Positions 54,680 through 64,000 of a stretch of DNA of 64,000 nt are shown here, piece after piece. The notes below the pieces were generated by a model, which was given only the letters and a program-made list of their open reading frames with translations, did not search any database and was not told where the DNA came from. Positions within the stretch are counted from its first letter, which is position 1. Every line of letters starts with the position of its first letter. This DNA comes from Carnegiea gigantea (taxonomy: Eukaryota; Streptophyta; Magnoliopsida; Caryophyllales; Cactaceae): contig JAKOGI010000528.1 of assembly GCA_029747015.1 (NCBI GenBank), forward strand, positions 66,001-130,000, in the 5' to 3' direction. The position numbers were made by a program, and so were the translations under genes.

Positions 54680-56681
54680 CAAAAGAACCTTGTGTGTTGA
54701 GGAAAGTGTGCATGTGCTTTTTAATGAATCTAACGTGTTGAGTGAGAATGATGCACAGGAAGATGAACTTGAATTAGGTCTTGTTCGAAAAGAAGTGTTG
54801 CTCCAAGATAAACGAGGTAAGAACACCATGGAGAAAACAACTCCTGAAGGTGCTCCTCAGAACAGCAGGCAAGGTGAACACCAAACAAGGGAAAACACCG
54901 CTGAACCCTGTTCGGAACCGTGTTCTTTAGGAATAGACTTACAAACATATGCAGAAACAGGCTCGGGAGATGATCGTAAGCATTATGTTACGACTAGAGT
55001 AGAGCATGGGTCTGTGGATCCTCTTACCCCACGACCATGGAAGCACCATAGTTCGCACCCTCTTGATCAAATCTTGTCAGATATTAATACTGGAGTGCAA
55101 ACTAGATCTAAGCTAAAGAATTTTTGTGCTTTCTATGCTTTTCTTTCTAACATTGAGCCAAAAAGTGTGAATGAAGCTCTTGCAGATTCAGATTGGATCA
55201 CGGCTATGCAAGAAGAGCTTCATCAATTTGAGAGAAACAAAGTATGGCACCTTGTACCTAAACCTGCAGAGAGAACAATCATTGGAACCAAGTGGGTGTT
55301 CCGAAACAAACTGGATGAGTCAGGAACAGTCACTAGGAACAAAGCACGGCTGGTTGTACAAGGATACAATCAAGAAGAAGGGATCGATTATGAAGAAACC
55401 TTTGCACCAGTTGCTAGAATTGAGGCTATTCGAATCTTAATAGCCTTTGCAGCTCATATGGAAATCAAGCTATATCAAATGGATGTTAAAAGTGCATTCC
55501 TAAACGGATACCTTAAAGAAGAGGTGTATGTCAAACAACCCCCTGGTTTTGAAAATGGTGATTTTCCAAATCATGTTTTTAAACTTGACAAGGCACTTTA
55601 TGGTTTAAAACAAGCTCCAAGAGCTTGGTATGAACGGTTGTCAAGTTTTTTACTTGAAAATGATTTTAGAAGAGGCAAGGTAGACAATACCTTGTTTCTA
55701 AAATCTAAGGGGGAACATTTTTTGATTGTCCAAATATATGTTGATGATATTATATTTGGTGCAACTCATCATGATTTATGCAATGAATTTTCAAATATGA
55801 TGAGGAGTGAGTTTGAGATGAGCATGATGGGTGAGCTTAATTTTTTCTTAGGCTTACAAATCAAGCAAACTCCAAACGGCACCATGATCCATCAGCAAAA
55901 GTATATCAAGGAGTTACTTAAGCGTTTTGGGATGGAGTCAGCCAAACCCATAGACACTCCTGTTTCTCCTTCAACCAAGTTGGTTATGGATGATGGGAGT
56001 CCCTCAGTTGAGGAGAAACTCTATAGGGGTATGATCGGGTCACTCTTATACCTAACCACTAGTAGACCTGATATTGTTTTTAGTGTTGGCTTATGTGCCC
56101 GTTTTCAGGCTAACCCTAAGGAAACTCATCTTAAGGCTATTAAACGGATACTAAGGTATTTGAAACATACACCCAATTTAGCTTTATGGTATCCTAAAGG
56201 TTGCAATTTTGATCTTGTTGGATATGCTGACGCTGACTACGCTGGATTCCTAGTTGATAGAAAGAGTACCTCAGGTATGGCTCACTTTCTTGGACCTTGT
56301 TTGGTATCTTGGGCTACCAAGAAGCAACATTCAGTTGCCATGTCCACAGCAGAAGCTGAATATGTTGCAGCAGCTTCATGTTGTGCTCAACTGTTGTGGA
56401 TAAGGCAACAGCTTAAGAACTTTTGTGTTGACATTGGACGCATTTCTATTTTTTGTGATAACACAAGTGCAATTAATATTGCCAAAAATCCATGTCAACA
56501 TAAAAGAACAAAGCATATTGACATTCGACATCATTTCTTGAGAGATAATGTTGAAAAGGGTTTAATCTCTATGAATTTTTGCTCAACGGAAAATCAAATT
56601 GCTGATATATTCACTAAGGCACTAGCTAGAGACCAATTTGAGAGAAACAGACTGGAATTGGGGTTGGTGAAAACACCCTGA
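54609..56681 (+). CDS. pol: Sirevirus RT and RNase H (pol, second part)
   Basis: Different frame from the integrase ORF; coding homology starts at about 54642 with [21 protein letters not shown] low-complexity linker with repeated NT/PEGAPQN-type residues (about 54780-54930) precedes RT. RT blocks: [59 protein letters not shown] (catalytic YVDD intact). RNase [37 protein letters not shown] and [14 protein letters not shown], so Asp, Glu and Asp/His blocks are all present. Ends TGA at 56679-56681. Full-length enzyme region except for the upstream shift. Confidence 0.95.
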   Translation: MTLGVMRQYFFGYSSHSKAYKVFNKRTLCVEESVHVLFNESNVLSENDAQEDELELGLVRKEVLLQDKRGKNTMEKTTPEGAPQNSRQGEHQTRENTAEPCSEPCSLGIDLQTYAETGSGDDRKHYVTTRVEHGSVDPLTPRPWKHHSSHPLDQILSDINTGVQTRSKLKNFCAFYAFLSNIEPKSVNEALADSDWITAMQEELHQFERNKVWHLVPKPAERTIIGTKWVFRNKLDESGTVTRNKARLVVQGYNQEEGIDYEETFAPVARIEAIRILIAFAAHMEIKLYQMDVKSAFLNGYLKEEVYVKQPPGFENGDFPNHVFKLDKALYGLKQAPRAWYERLSSFLLENDFRRGKVDNTLFLKSKGEHFLIVQIYVDDIIFGATHHDLCNEFSNMMRSEFEMSMMGELNFFLGLQIKQTPNGTMIHQQKYIKELLKRFGMESAKPIDTPVSPSTKLVMDDGSPSVEEKLYRGMIGSLLYLTTSRPDIVFSVGLCARFQANPKETHLKAIKRILRYLKHTPNLALWYPKGCNFDLVGYADADYAGFLVDRKSTSGMAHFLGPCLVSWATKKQHSVAMSTAEAEYVAAASCCAQLLWIRQQLKNFCVDIGRISIFCDNTSAINIAKNPCQHKRTKHIDIRHHFLRDNVEKGLISMNFCSTENQIADIFTKALARDQFERNRLELGLVKTP

Positions 56682-57037
56682 GAACACCTGTTCTCAGAGT
56701 TAGATCAAGCTGACAAAACACCCTATAATACCTGTTCTATCCACTTGTTTGCAATTATTGCTATCAAAACAGTGGTCTATGCTTAACAAATATGTGTAGT
56801 CTTGTGTGCTATTATGATTATTTATGAAGACTGCTGCCTTGGGAGATGGAGAAAGAGTATTCATGACAGACCTTGGAATGAGAGAAGCATGTTCAAGAAC
56901 AGATGGCTCGAACAGGTATGCCTTGATTGTCATTAATGTATGCTGTCTGCTTAAATTCTAGGTGTTTCCTAGGTGGCCCTTCATAACGGGTAGGGAGTTT
57001 AAAAACCCCCTTTGCGTGTGTCTGTTTTCCCCGTCTT

Positions 57038-57081
<44 letters not shown>

Positions 57082-57139
57082 CTTGCTTTCAAACCCTAGC
57101 AAAACCCTCTAAACCCTAATCTCTCTCCTCTAGCAAACA
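56682..57139 (+). other. pol to env-like spacer
   Basis: 458 nt, mostly non-coding. Begins with AACACCCTG / CCTGTTC words. AACAG|GTATGCC at about 56911 and TTCTAG near 56958 look like splice sites, but the interval is short. It has a counterpart at about 965-1247 in the old copy. Confidence 0.6.
57036..57078 (+). repeat. (CT)n tract in env-like leader
   Basis: About 20 CT units roughly 60 nt before the env-like ATG. The old copy has a shorter CT tract at the same place (1140-1155). Confidence 0.9.
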
Positions 57140-58998
57140 ATGGCTTCCAACAACACCTCTCACTCAAAAGCCCTCGTTCTTGCTTCCTCAATCCCTGCTC
57201 CTTCTCACCCAATCTCGTACAAGCCTTTCAAATTCCTGAAAAGCTTGTCCCTAAAATCAGTGGGAATGGGGATGGATGATATTCCCTTTGAATGTCGAAG
57301 GGAATTGGTGTTCCTCGTAGGGGCAATTGCTTGTCCCATTTCAGTTGAGTCAGAGGGAACAAAGTCGGGGTCTCAAGAACAATTCTTGGAAACCCCTGAA
57401 GGGTTTAATTTTGAGCCCTGTTCTTCTGGGTTGTTCTCTGACACCGCGACAGAAACAGGGGCTGCCTCTGTCGGAGGTGTGTTTGTGGAGGATCTGCATG
57501 TCGACTTTCAAGGGAAGTCGAATGAGTCGTCAGAGGAGAGTCTAGAGAAGAATTCTCTCCCTGAGGCTGAAATCTCCCCTCCAGTCTTTCAAACTGGAGA
57601 GAAAAGGAAGAGGGTGAAAATCATGGTTAGGCGTAACAGAACGCCAAGAACAAGGCTACAACCAAGGTCTCAACCCTCTCAAACTCCTCAATCCTCTAAG
57701 CCCTCTCGAAAATCTGCAAGGCTAGCATTTCAATCCTCTCATCGTCCCTCCAAACCCTCTGCTCCTATCATCGAGGAGATTTCTTCTTCTTCTGAAGGGT
57801 TCTCGAGTTCTGACTCTGAGAACACCACCTTCAAACAGGGGACACCGGTGTTTTCCGAGTCCTCTGAAGAACAATCTCCTCCAAAACCAACCAATAAACC
57901 TGCTGTGAAGCCCTCTCCTGCCAAAACACCCCTCAAGCGAAAGCCCAGAACAGCCCCCTACCAGAAACTACCACCTCTGTTCCTGTCCTTAAACGCCCAA
58001 AGCAGTTCACTCCCTCTCCTATATCTGACAAACATGTGCAGTTGCTGAAGCATAATATCGTCAGGGGGAAGGTAGTGAATGTAAACTTTTTCGAGGAACA
58101 GGGTCTGGGGGTGTTCTTGACCAAGCTTCGAGCCCAAGGCTGGCTTGAATTGTTTGCAAACACCCAGCAAGGGTGTTCTGTGCCCGAGTTGGCTGAATTC
58201 TATGCCAACTGCTTTGTCACAAATGGGGTAGTGACAAGTGCTGTCAATGAGTGTCATTTCTCCTTTGATGAAGCCACCCTAAGTGATATTCTGGGCATCC
58301 CCTCTCGTGGATTTGCTGTGTATGTGAGGGAAGACAAAACTGCCCTAGAAACAGCCAGACTCTTAGAGGTGTCCAAACGCCTTAGTCAAAAACAGGGCCT
58401 GAGAACACCCCTTTCGGTTAAGAAGGGTGAAATGACCTCCCTGCACCAACTACTGTTTATGTTCACTATCAAGAACATAATACCGCGAGGTCAAGGGCGA
58501 AACTCAGCAGATGCCTTCGATCAATGTCTGGTGGACCTACTGGATCGGGAGGAACCAGTAAACCTCCCTGCAATCATGATTCGCCACATAGAGCGAATTG
58601 CGAACACCACCCGGGCACATGATCTTGGCTATGGGTTTCTGTTGACAAGGGTGCTTGAGCACTTTGGGATAGTGCTCACACGAAGAGTGGCGGCCCAAAT
58701 CATTGATGAGATTGGGATTGACACTCTCCTAGGGTGTGTCTATGAGGTTGGCGAAGGGTCAGTTTCCAAACAGGGACGTCGACCACCTCGACTACCTGTT
58801 TCTGGGCAACCTTCCGTCAAGGTTGAGGCTGTTCTTGAGGACAATGCTCGCCTCAGGGATGAGCTCTCAGCTGTCAAGGCTGCTCTTGCTGAGGAACGAG
58901 CTCTCTCGGCCAAACGCCATGAAGATCTCCTCGCACTTCTCTCCACTCTTGCTCCCAGCATTCCTCCTCTGCAAACGAAACCACCCCCTGCTCCCTGA
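57140..58998 (+). CDS. Sirevirus env-like ORF with putative plant transposon protein domain
   Basis: Third ORF, about 619 codons once the single shift is noted. First part 57140-about 57956: HPISYKPFKFLKSLS, DDIPFECRRELVFL, an acidic stretch, and a Ser/Pro/Lys-rich basic segment. Second part to 58998 in another frame: FFEEQGLGVFLTKLRAQGW, ELAEFYANCFVTNG, DILGIPSRGFAVYVRED, MTSLHQLLFMFTIKNIIPRGQ, IMIRHIERIANT, YGFLLTRVLEHFG, then a C-terminal coiled coil (NARLRDELSAVKAAL). This matches the 'putative plant transposon protein' family. No signal peptide or membrane helix is evident, so an envelope role is not supported by sequence. The shift lies in CCCCC at 57954-57958. Confidence 0.85.
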
Positions 58999-59152
58999 TT
59001 GTATAGGCTGCTCTCTAGTTTCCTCCTTTCTTAATTTCGTTTTTGGCATTGTATTTTTTAATGCAATATCTCATTATTAATGCTTCTTGCCCCTTCTGCT
59101 ACATACTTCTTTTCTTGCATTCATAATGTTGTTTATGCTTTTTAATGATGCC

Positions 59153-59169
59153 AAAAGGAGGAAGAAGAG
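59153..59169 (+). promoter_or_regulatory. upstream PPT copy
   Basis: AAAAGGAGGAAGAAGAG preceded by TTTTTAATGATGCC, the counterpart of 3402-3416. Confidence 0.6.
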
Positions 59170-59289
59170 TGTAACCCTCCTATTGACGAATGAACCTAGC
59201 ATTGACTTAAGTGGACCTTGACTTACGTGGATCCCTATCAGCATTCAATTTTGTTTTTGGTCAATATGGTCACTTGGTTTGTCATCATC

Positions 59290-59303
59290 AAAAAGGGGGA
59301 ATT
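59290..59303 (+). promoter_or_regulatory. polypurine tract of Sirevirus
   Basis: AAAAAGGGGGAATT directly before the 3' LTR. Confidence 0.95.
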
Positions 59304-60910
59304 TGTTGAGTTATTATATTTAGTTTTGATGATAACAAATCCAAGTGTAAAAATTTGTCCTAGTAATGTTGCTCCAAACACGGTCTCCAAACAGGCCTAA
59401 CTGGTGTTTGTGTTCTTTATTATACTAACTGGTTTGCTACATGTGAGAACAAGTCTTCAAAACAGGTTTTACTTGGTGATTCTATATTAAGTCAAGAACA
59501 CCATCTCGACAGTTGATTGTAAGGCATGTTCCTGAACTCTAGCAATGGAAAGAACAACCCCAGCAAACAAGGTGGCCTTGGTGTTCACAGCAGCACCATA
59601 AATCTTGGACAAGATGACATTCAAAACAAGAAGTCTTGAGTATATAGGTTTTATTTATTTAGACTCTTGTTAATATGCCAATATTGAAAACATCATTTTA
59701 AACACCTCTTGAATCGGTATTTGCGCTAAGTGCTTCAGAACACCAGTTGTGAACAACCCTGCGAACAGGGTGCCTAGGGTGTTTCTGAACTGCAGTAGCC
59801 ACACCCGGTTATCTTTGAAAATTTATTTTAGTTGGCTAAGATCTCCAGATTACTTTCCTTGAATTTCAAAACTGCTATTTCTCTGGAAAGGATATTTCTT
59901 GAAAATATTATGGGAGATTTTCGAAAATAAGTTTTGGGAGATTTGCCAAAACTTAAAGATTTCCTTTGACCATATTTTCGGATATGGTAAAGTTTCAAAA
60001 GCTGAAAATTTCTGGTTACTTTTTTTTGAATCCACCTCACGGTTATGGGAAGATAAGGGTTATCTTTTAAGATATCAAATCCCTTATATTTTGGCAAAAT
60101 TTTGTCACTAGCCGTAAGAGAACATTTCCTCATTGAAAATCGTTTTCTATGCTTAGCTGATTCTGTGGCTTATGACCGTTGGTTTTTGTGTTTAAAAACC
60201 TCAGCTTTTTCTCTTCCAGTAGACACAACACACGAGAAAAGAGCAGATAGAAAACTCAGGTTGAATTTGCTTAAACACAGCTTTTTGAAAAATTCAGGAA
60301 AAATCAGAAAACACGGTCTACACTCAAAGATTCTTGAGCTTCATTCTGAAAAGCAAACCGTGACAAGCTGTGTTTGATTTTGAGTTTTCAAACCATTGGC
60401 ATAATAGGATCTTCATTGTACCTTACATCTGCTTAGTAAGAAGCACCCCCTGTAAGGTGTTTGTAACCCTGATCTTGAATCAGAAAAGTGAGTGAGTGTG
60501 TCCTAGTCGTGTGGACTTGGACGTGTCTAATCTTGCGAAGGTTGGACGTGGTGTAACCTGTCTTTGGGAAAAAGGTTACGTGGTTGCAAGTTGTAACAAG
60601 GTGTGTTACATTTGTAACGTGTGAAGCCCGTTAGTGAAAGTGGTTAAATCCTACACGAGGTAGGTCGTGGTTTTTCACACCTCAGTTGGGCTAGAGGTGT
60701 TTTCCACGTAAAAATTGTGTGTGCTTTATTTTCCGCATTTATCTTGGTGATTTTCGCATCTGCAATAATTGAGAACACCCCGTGCAAACAAGCTATCAGG
60801 GTGTTTGTCATTTGAGAACAACCTCTACTAGGGTGTTTGTTATTTACAACGCGAAAATCAGACACCACAATTCACCCCCCTCTTGTGGTTGTATACTCAC
60901 GAACTCAACA
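59304..60910 (+). repeat. 3' LTR of Sirevirus
   Basis: 1607 bp, TGTTGAG...CTCAACA. Compared with the 5' LTR: about 15 substitutions, one 1-bp T-run indel (near 60020) and one 2-bp CA indel (near 60224). Confidence 0.95.
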
Positions 60911-60915
60911 CCGCC

Positions 60916-62875
60916 TAAACGCCTACACCCGTATGATGTCATCGCCCTTTCTCCGCCACATGCGTGATTCCGTTCCATCATTAGCCAAATTGTCAGTGAT
61001 AGAAAACAGAACGATGAGAGAAGGGTCAAAGGAGAGTCGCCACGCGTTTAACGCGCCACTTAGCGATGGTGCATGCATGACACCGACATGCGTCTATCCG
61101 GTGCTGCTCTATGGTTTTCTCAGTATCATAACATAAATCGATGAGCGTCAAATAACATAGGATAAAGATGACGACCGAAGTTAGTCTTCGTTCTGGTGCG
61201 GACACCTCATGCGCCGCCCTCCCAGGTGGTTCTAATGGGTACAGTACAACAGTCCTGCCTTTTCTTGTTCTACCCACTTTCTCTCCAATTTTAATCAGAC
61301 TCAAATGCATGGGGTTGCTTCTGGGCTTCCACTACATAGGCTAACGAAGGCCACAATGGGCTTGGCCGCCACCGTAGCCACCTTGGGTGGTGGAGCGGTT
61401 AGATGAATAGATGGGGAAAAATTTGAGGTCAAGTCAGGGTCTAAGCTCGATGGTTTTATGCGAGAGTCAAGTAAGCTTCCTGATGCAATTAGCCTTCCCG
61501 ACGCAATACAACGTGAAAAAATGCATCTACGATGCAACGTGAGTGCAAAAGATCAGAAATAGCGTGGTCATAGAATCAAACGAATAAATCGATCATAATT
61601 TGGGGCTAGATACAAAAGGAGCAGAATTTGCAATTATGCCCATGCCACCAACAAGAAGCAACAACATGAAAGTTAATTAATGTGATAGCAAATTGACATA
61701 GCATAATTACAAAATTAACGTGCTGATCGTTAATTGAATTAGGGCATGAATTCATAAGGCTAGACATACGTATAACCTATCTCCGTTACCACTGTTGATA
61801 GAATAGGACTAACCTAAATGCCCAAGCGAAGGAATTGTTATGCCTTTTACTGCTCACGAATCACCTGAACAATGATCACAAATGTTGAATAATTCACAGC
61901 GGCTACTGGAGTCACCGTATTATACCACGCTCCAAACCCTAACCTCTAGTTGGTAGGCTAACGAGAGAGCGAATAGAATTGTGTTTTAGAGGTTTATTGA
62001 ATTATTCAATCCCCATGATTAGTTCTCCTTATATAGGTATTCTTTAATGTTACTCATATTAAAAAATAAAATTTTAACAATATTAGGTATAATAGACGTA
62101 GTTTAGCTATTCCCAACCACTTATATGGTGTGTGGCCATCCAACCACTAATATATTACAATTTATGTAATGATGTATTTTATGTCTACGTGTTGTTTACT
62201 TAATGATTTATTATATATGGTCATATGATTTGGATTAATAAGAGGACTCATGATGTATTGTCTAAGCTTAGTTATTCTTTTTGATTAAAAAATTCCAAAA
62301 TATGCTATTTTGACTACAATGTGGAGGGTTGTTAGAATGTGTATAGTTGGATGAAGAAAAAACAAACATGACAATGTCAAGCCAAACAAGCCGGATTTTG
62401 AGTGTTCCCCCCCCCCCCCCCCCCTGGCCCGCCCGGGGGGATTGTTATTATGAGTATAGTTACACTTGAGTTGACAACATAATTAAGGCGAAGAATCCAC
62501 TTCTCAGAAAAATAAGAATAAGAACAACCAGATCAGAGAGAGTGACGAAACAACTAGGCATTCAAGTCATAGCATAGGGAATTAACGTTCCCCAAGTTAT
62601 TAAGAAAACAAGTCTTATATTCTCATGGAATACAAATAAGCATGGGCGATAGGAGACTTGCATATAGTAATTATAGGTAGGAAATGAATATGACATTGAT
62701 TTCAATGAAGGAATAGTACCATTTATTCCTCTCTTCTTCTTTTTTGTTTCTTTTGTTGGTTTTTTTTTTTGGGGGGGGGTGGTACAAAGCGTGTGGAGGC
62801 ATCACCATAGAATCCTACACAACAGAAGCCCAAGGCACAATTCTCCCCTTTTCATTGAAAAATTGGTATGTTTTA
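60916..62875. other. unassigned sequence right of the Sirevirus
   Basis: No convincing gene. 61140-61540 has short minus ORFs without motif. 61850-62040 has an LTR- or promoter-like look on the minus strand (CCTATATAAGG near 62030). 62407-62424 is an 18-C run. 62652-62700 repeats a segment found at 43091-43140. Confidence 0.4.
62407..62440. repeat. C18 homopolymer followed by GC-rich palindrome
   Basis: Eighteen C in a row, then TGGCCCGCCCGGGGGG. Very unusual composition beside AT-rich flanks. Confidence 0.9.
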
Positions 62876-63265
62876 GGCTCGGTTTGGATCTTGAAAAATT
62901 TAGTGGAAAGAAAGAATTTGAAAAAGTTACTTTTTTCTTATACTTGGTTTAGAGAAAATCATAAAGAAAAAAAATATGGAGGAAAGTTAGATGGAAAAAT
63001 TGTTAGAAACAAGTGATAAAATTTTCCTCATAAAATTGTGAGGAAAGTTTGAGGAAAATTTTCAACCTCCTCCAACCTCACATTGCTTAGATGACATCAA
63101 CATGATTCAAGTAGTTCATCAACATTTAAATTTCTTATCCAAATTCTTGTATTTTTTCTCAATCCAAACAAGAGAAAAAAACTTATTTTCTCCATACTTT
63201 TTTTCCTTTACTTTTTTTCCTTCAACTTTTCTTTCCATCAAATTTTTTAAGGACCAAATAGAGCC
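62876..63265. mobile_element. PIF/Harbinger (Tourist-like) MITE, second copy
   Basis: 390 bp, termini GGCTCGGTTTGGATCTTGAA and its complement-like end (TTAAGGACCAAATAGAGCC), flanked by TTA (62873-62875, 63266-63268). The interior matches 38104-38500 in inverted orientation (AAAATTTTCCTCATAAAATT, CTTAGATGACATCAA). Confidence 0.85.
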
Positions 63266-63268
63266 TTA

Positions 63269-63625
63269 GAGATCCTAAATTTATATCCATAAACACATGT
63301 TATATATAGTTTTTCCTTTGATTATTAAAGAACATTTTATGATATTGTTCGTGTAGAGTAATAGCTACCATTTTACTTTTTAAAAAAAGCCAAAAGATAG
63401 AGAGCAAGTCCAATGAATATCATACAGTACAAGCTACTTCAGTAACTCTACCAATGCTATTAGTAGTTGGGCTGTCACCCAGAATACGAGTAAGGAAAAT
63501 CCTTACAAAAAGTAGTTTTCTTGGGACAACACAATAAGTTATCCTCCTAAATAACCATGCTTTTAACTCGGATGGAATTTATTATTTTTATCTTTAACTA
63601 TACTTAACTAATTATTCATATGTAA
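63269..63625. other. AT-rich sequence, nothing recognised
   Basis: No ORF or repeat identified. Confidence 0.5.
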
Positions 63626-63629
63626 CTAG

Positions 63630-64000
63630 TCATTTTGACCTTCATCTGATCAAGTTTAGGAATCGATCTTACAACATTCAGCTAGCTCCCGATGCAAAGA
63701 GCATAATATTGTGTTTTTGATCTTTGTCCGATCAACTTTAGGTATCAACCTCCCAACATTTGACTGACTCCTGGGACAAAGGGAACAATATTGAGCTTTT
63801 AATCTTCGTCCGATCAATATGAAGGACCAACCTCCAGACATTTGGCTAGCTTCCAGCACAAGGAGACAAATATTTAGAGATAAACCTCCAGATATTCGAC
63901 TAACTCCCAGCACAAGGAGACAATGCTGACATTTCGACCTTCAATTCACTTTGTGAAGTTTGGGGACCCACCTCCCAACATTCATCTGGATCCTAGAACA
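63630..64000. repeat. 82-bp tandem array reaching the window edge
   Basis: GATCAA(G/C/T) with flanking (T)TTAGG or GAAGGA recurs at 63648, 63730 and 63812 (82-bp steps). Further shortened or diverged units with CCTCC(A/C)(G/A)ACATT(C/T) continue to 64000. It gives rise to an 85-codon minus ORF that is only a repeat translation. Confidence 0.75.

Larger units (their letters stand above)
49965..60910 (+). mobile_element. young full-length Sirevirus (Ty1-copia) with env-like ORF
   Basis: 10,946 bp. 5' LTR 49965-51572, tRNA-Met PBS, gag, protease-integrase, RT-RNase H, env-like ORF, two PPTs, 3' LTR 59304-60910. Duplication CCGCC on both sides (49960-49964, 60911-60915). By eye the LTRs differ by about 15 substitutions plus two small indels in 1.6 kb, under 1%. 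Coding lesions: TGA at 53360-53362, an extra T in 54639-54641, and a shift in the C5 run 57954-57958. Large gag with coiled coil plus an extra 3' ORF is the Sirevirus signature. Confidence 0.95.

Noticed and set aside
63656..63913. 85-codon minus ORF at the right edge
   Set aside because: It is a translation of the 82-bp tandem repeat.

Overview
This is a gene-poor, repeat-dense stretch of an angiosperm nuclear genome, probably a eudicot. The evidence is plant-lineage LTR retrotransposons (Sirevirus-type Ty1-copia, Tat-type Ty3-gypsy), L1-like LINEs with a terminal RNase H, hAT- and PIF/Harbinger-type MITEs, and two broken plant genes (a GDSL esterase/lipase and a PPR protein fragment). I see no tRNA or rRNA gene and no clearly intact host gene. 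Almost every long ORF is retroelement-derived.

Layout. 1-923: LTR/U5-like remnant. About 965-4999: 3' part of an old Sirevirus (env-like pseudogene, PPT, 3' LTR), inserted into a minus-strand copia element (about 5000-7145). 7230-8110: decayed minus-strand LINE RT. 8555-15826: a minus-strand copia gag cut in two by a plus-strand LINE of about 6 kb (9206-15364). 15827-18130: mostly unassigned, with one exon-like block. 18136-30100: a minus-strand Tat-type gypsy element with tandem repeats and a PPR gene fragment in its 3' non-coding part, an hAT MITE in one LTR, and an abnormal palindromic LTR at its right end. The same 5-bp sequence, GTCCT, flanks the whole structure. 30276-35248: a complete but decayed minus-strand copia element with 262-bp LTRs. 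35651-38994: a GDSL esterase/lipase pseudogene on the minus strand, carrying an internal inverted duplication with arms of about 670 bp and a MITE in intron 1. 40880-41570: LINE tail. 41641-42544: hAT element with 8-bp TSD. 43200-45600: AT-rich array dominated by the word TTTAGTGAG. 45825-47576: 3' half of a plus-strand copia. 47577-48240: minus-strand copia gag remnant. 48240-49731: AT-rich degenerate repeats. 49965-60910: a young, full-length Sirevirus (TSD CCGCC, about 1.6-kb LTRs). 60916-64000: unassigned sequence, a second copy of the MITE family, and the start of an 82-bp tandem array.

How it fits together. The window records successive insertions. The Sirevirus at 50-61 kb is the youngest large insertion: its two LTRs differ by about 15 substitutions and 2 indels by eye. 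It carries gag, protease, integrase, RT, RNase H and a third, env-like ORF. Only three coding lesions are visible, two of them in short homopolymers. The older relative at the left edge preserves the same env-like ORF, double PPT and a conserved LTR block, which helps separate functional from neutral positions. The most unusual structures are the palindromic end of the Tat element, the captured PPR fragment, the inverted GDSL duplication, the TTTAGTGAG array, and a short AACAGGG / AACACCCTG word that recurs through Sirevirus LTRs and protein-linker regions.
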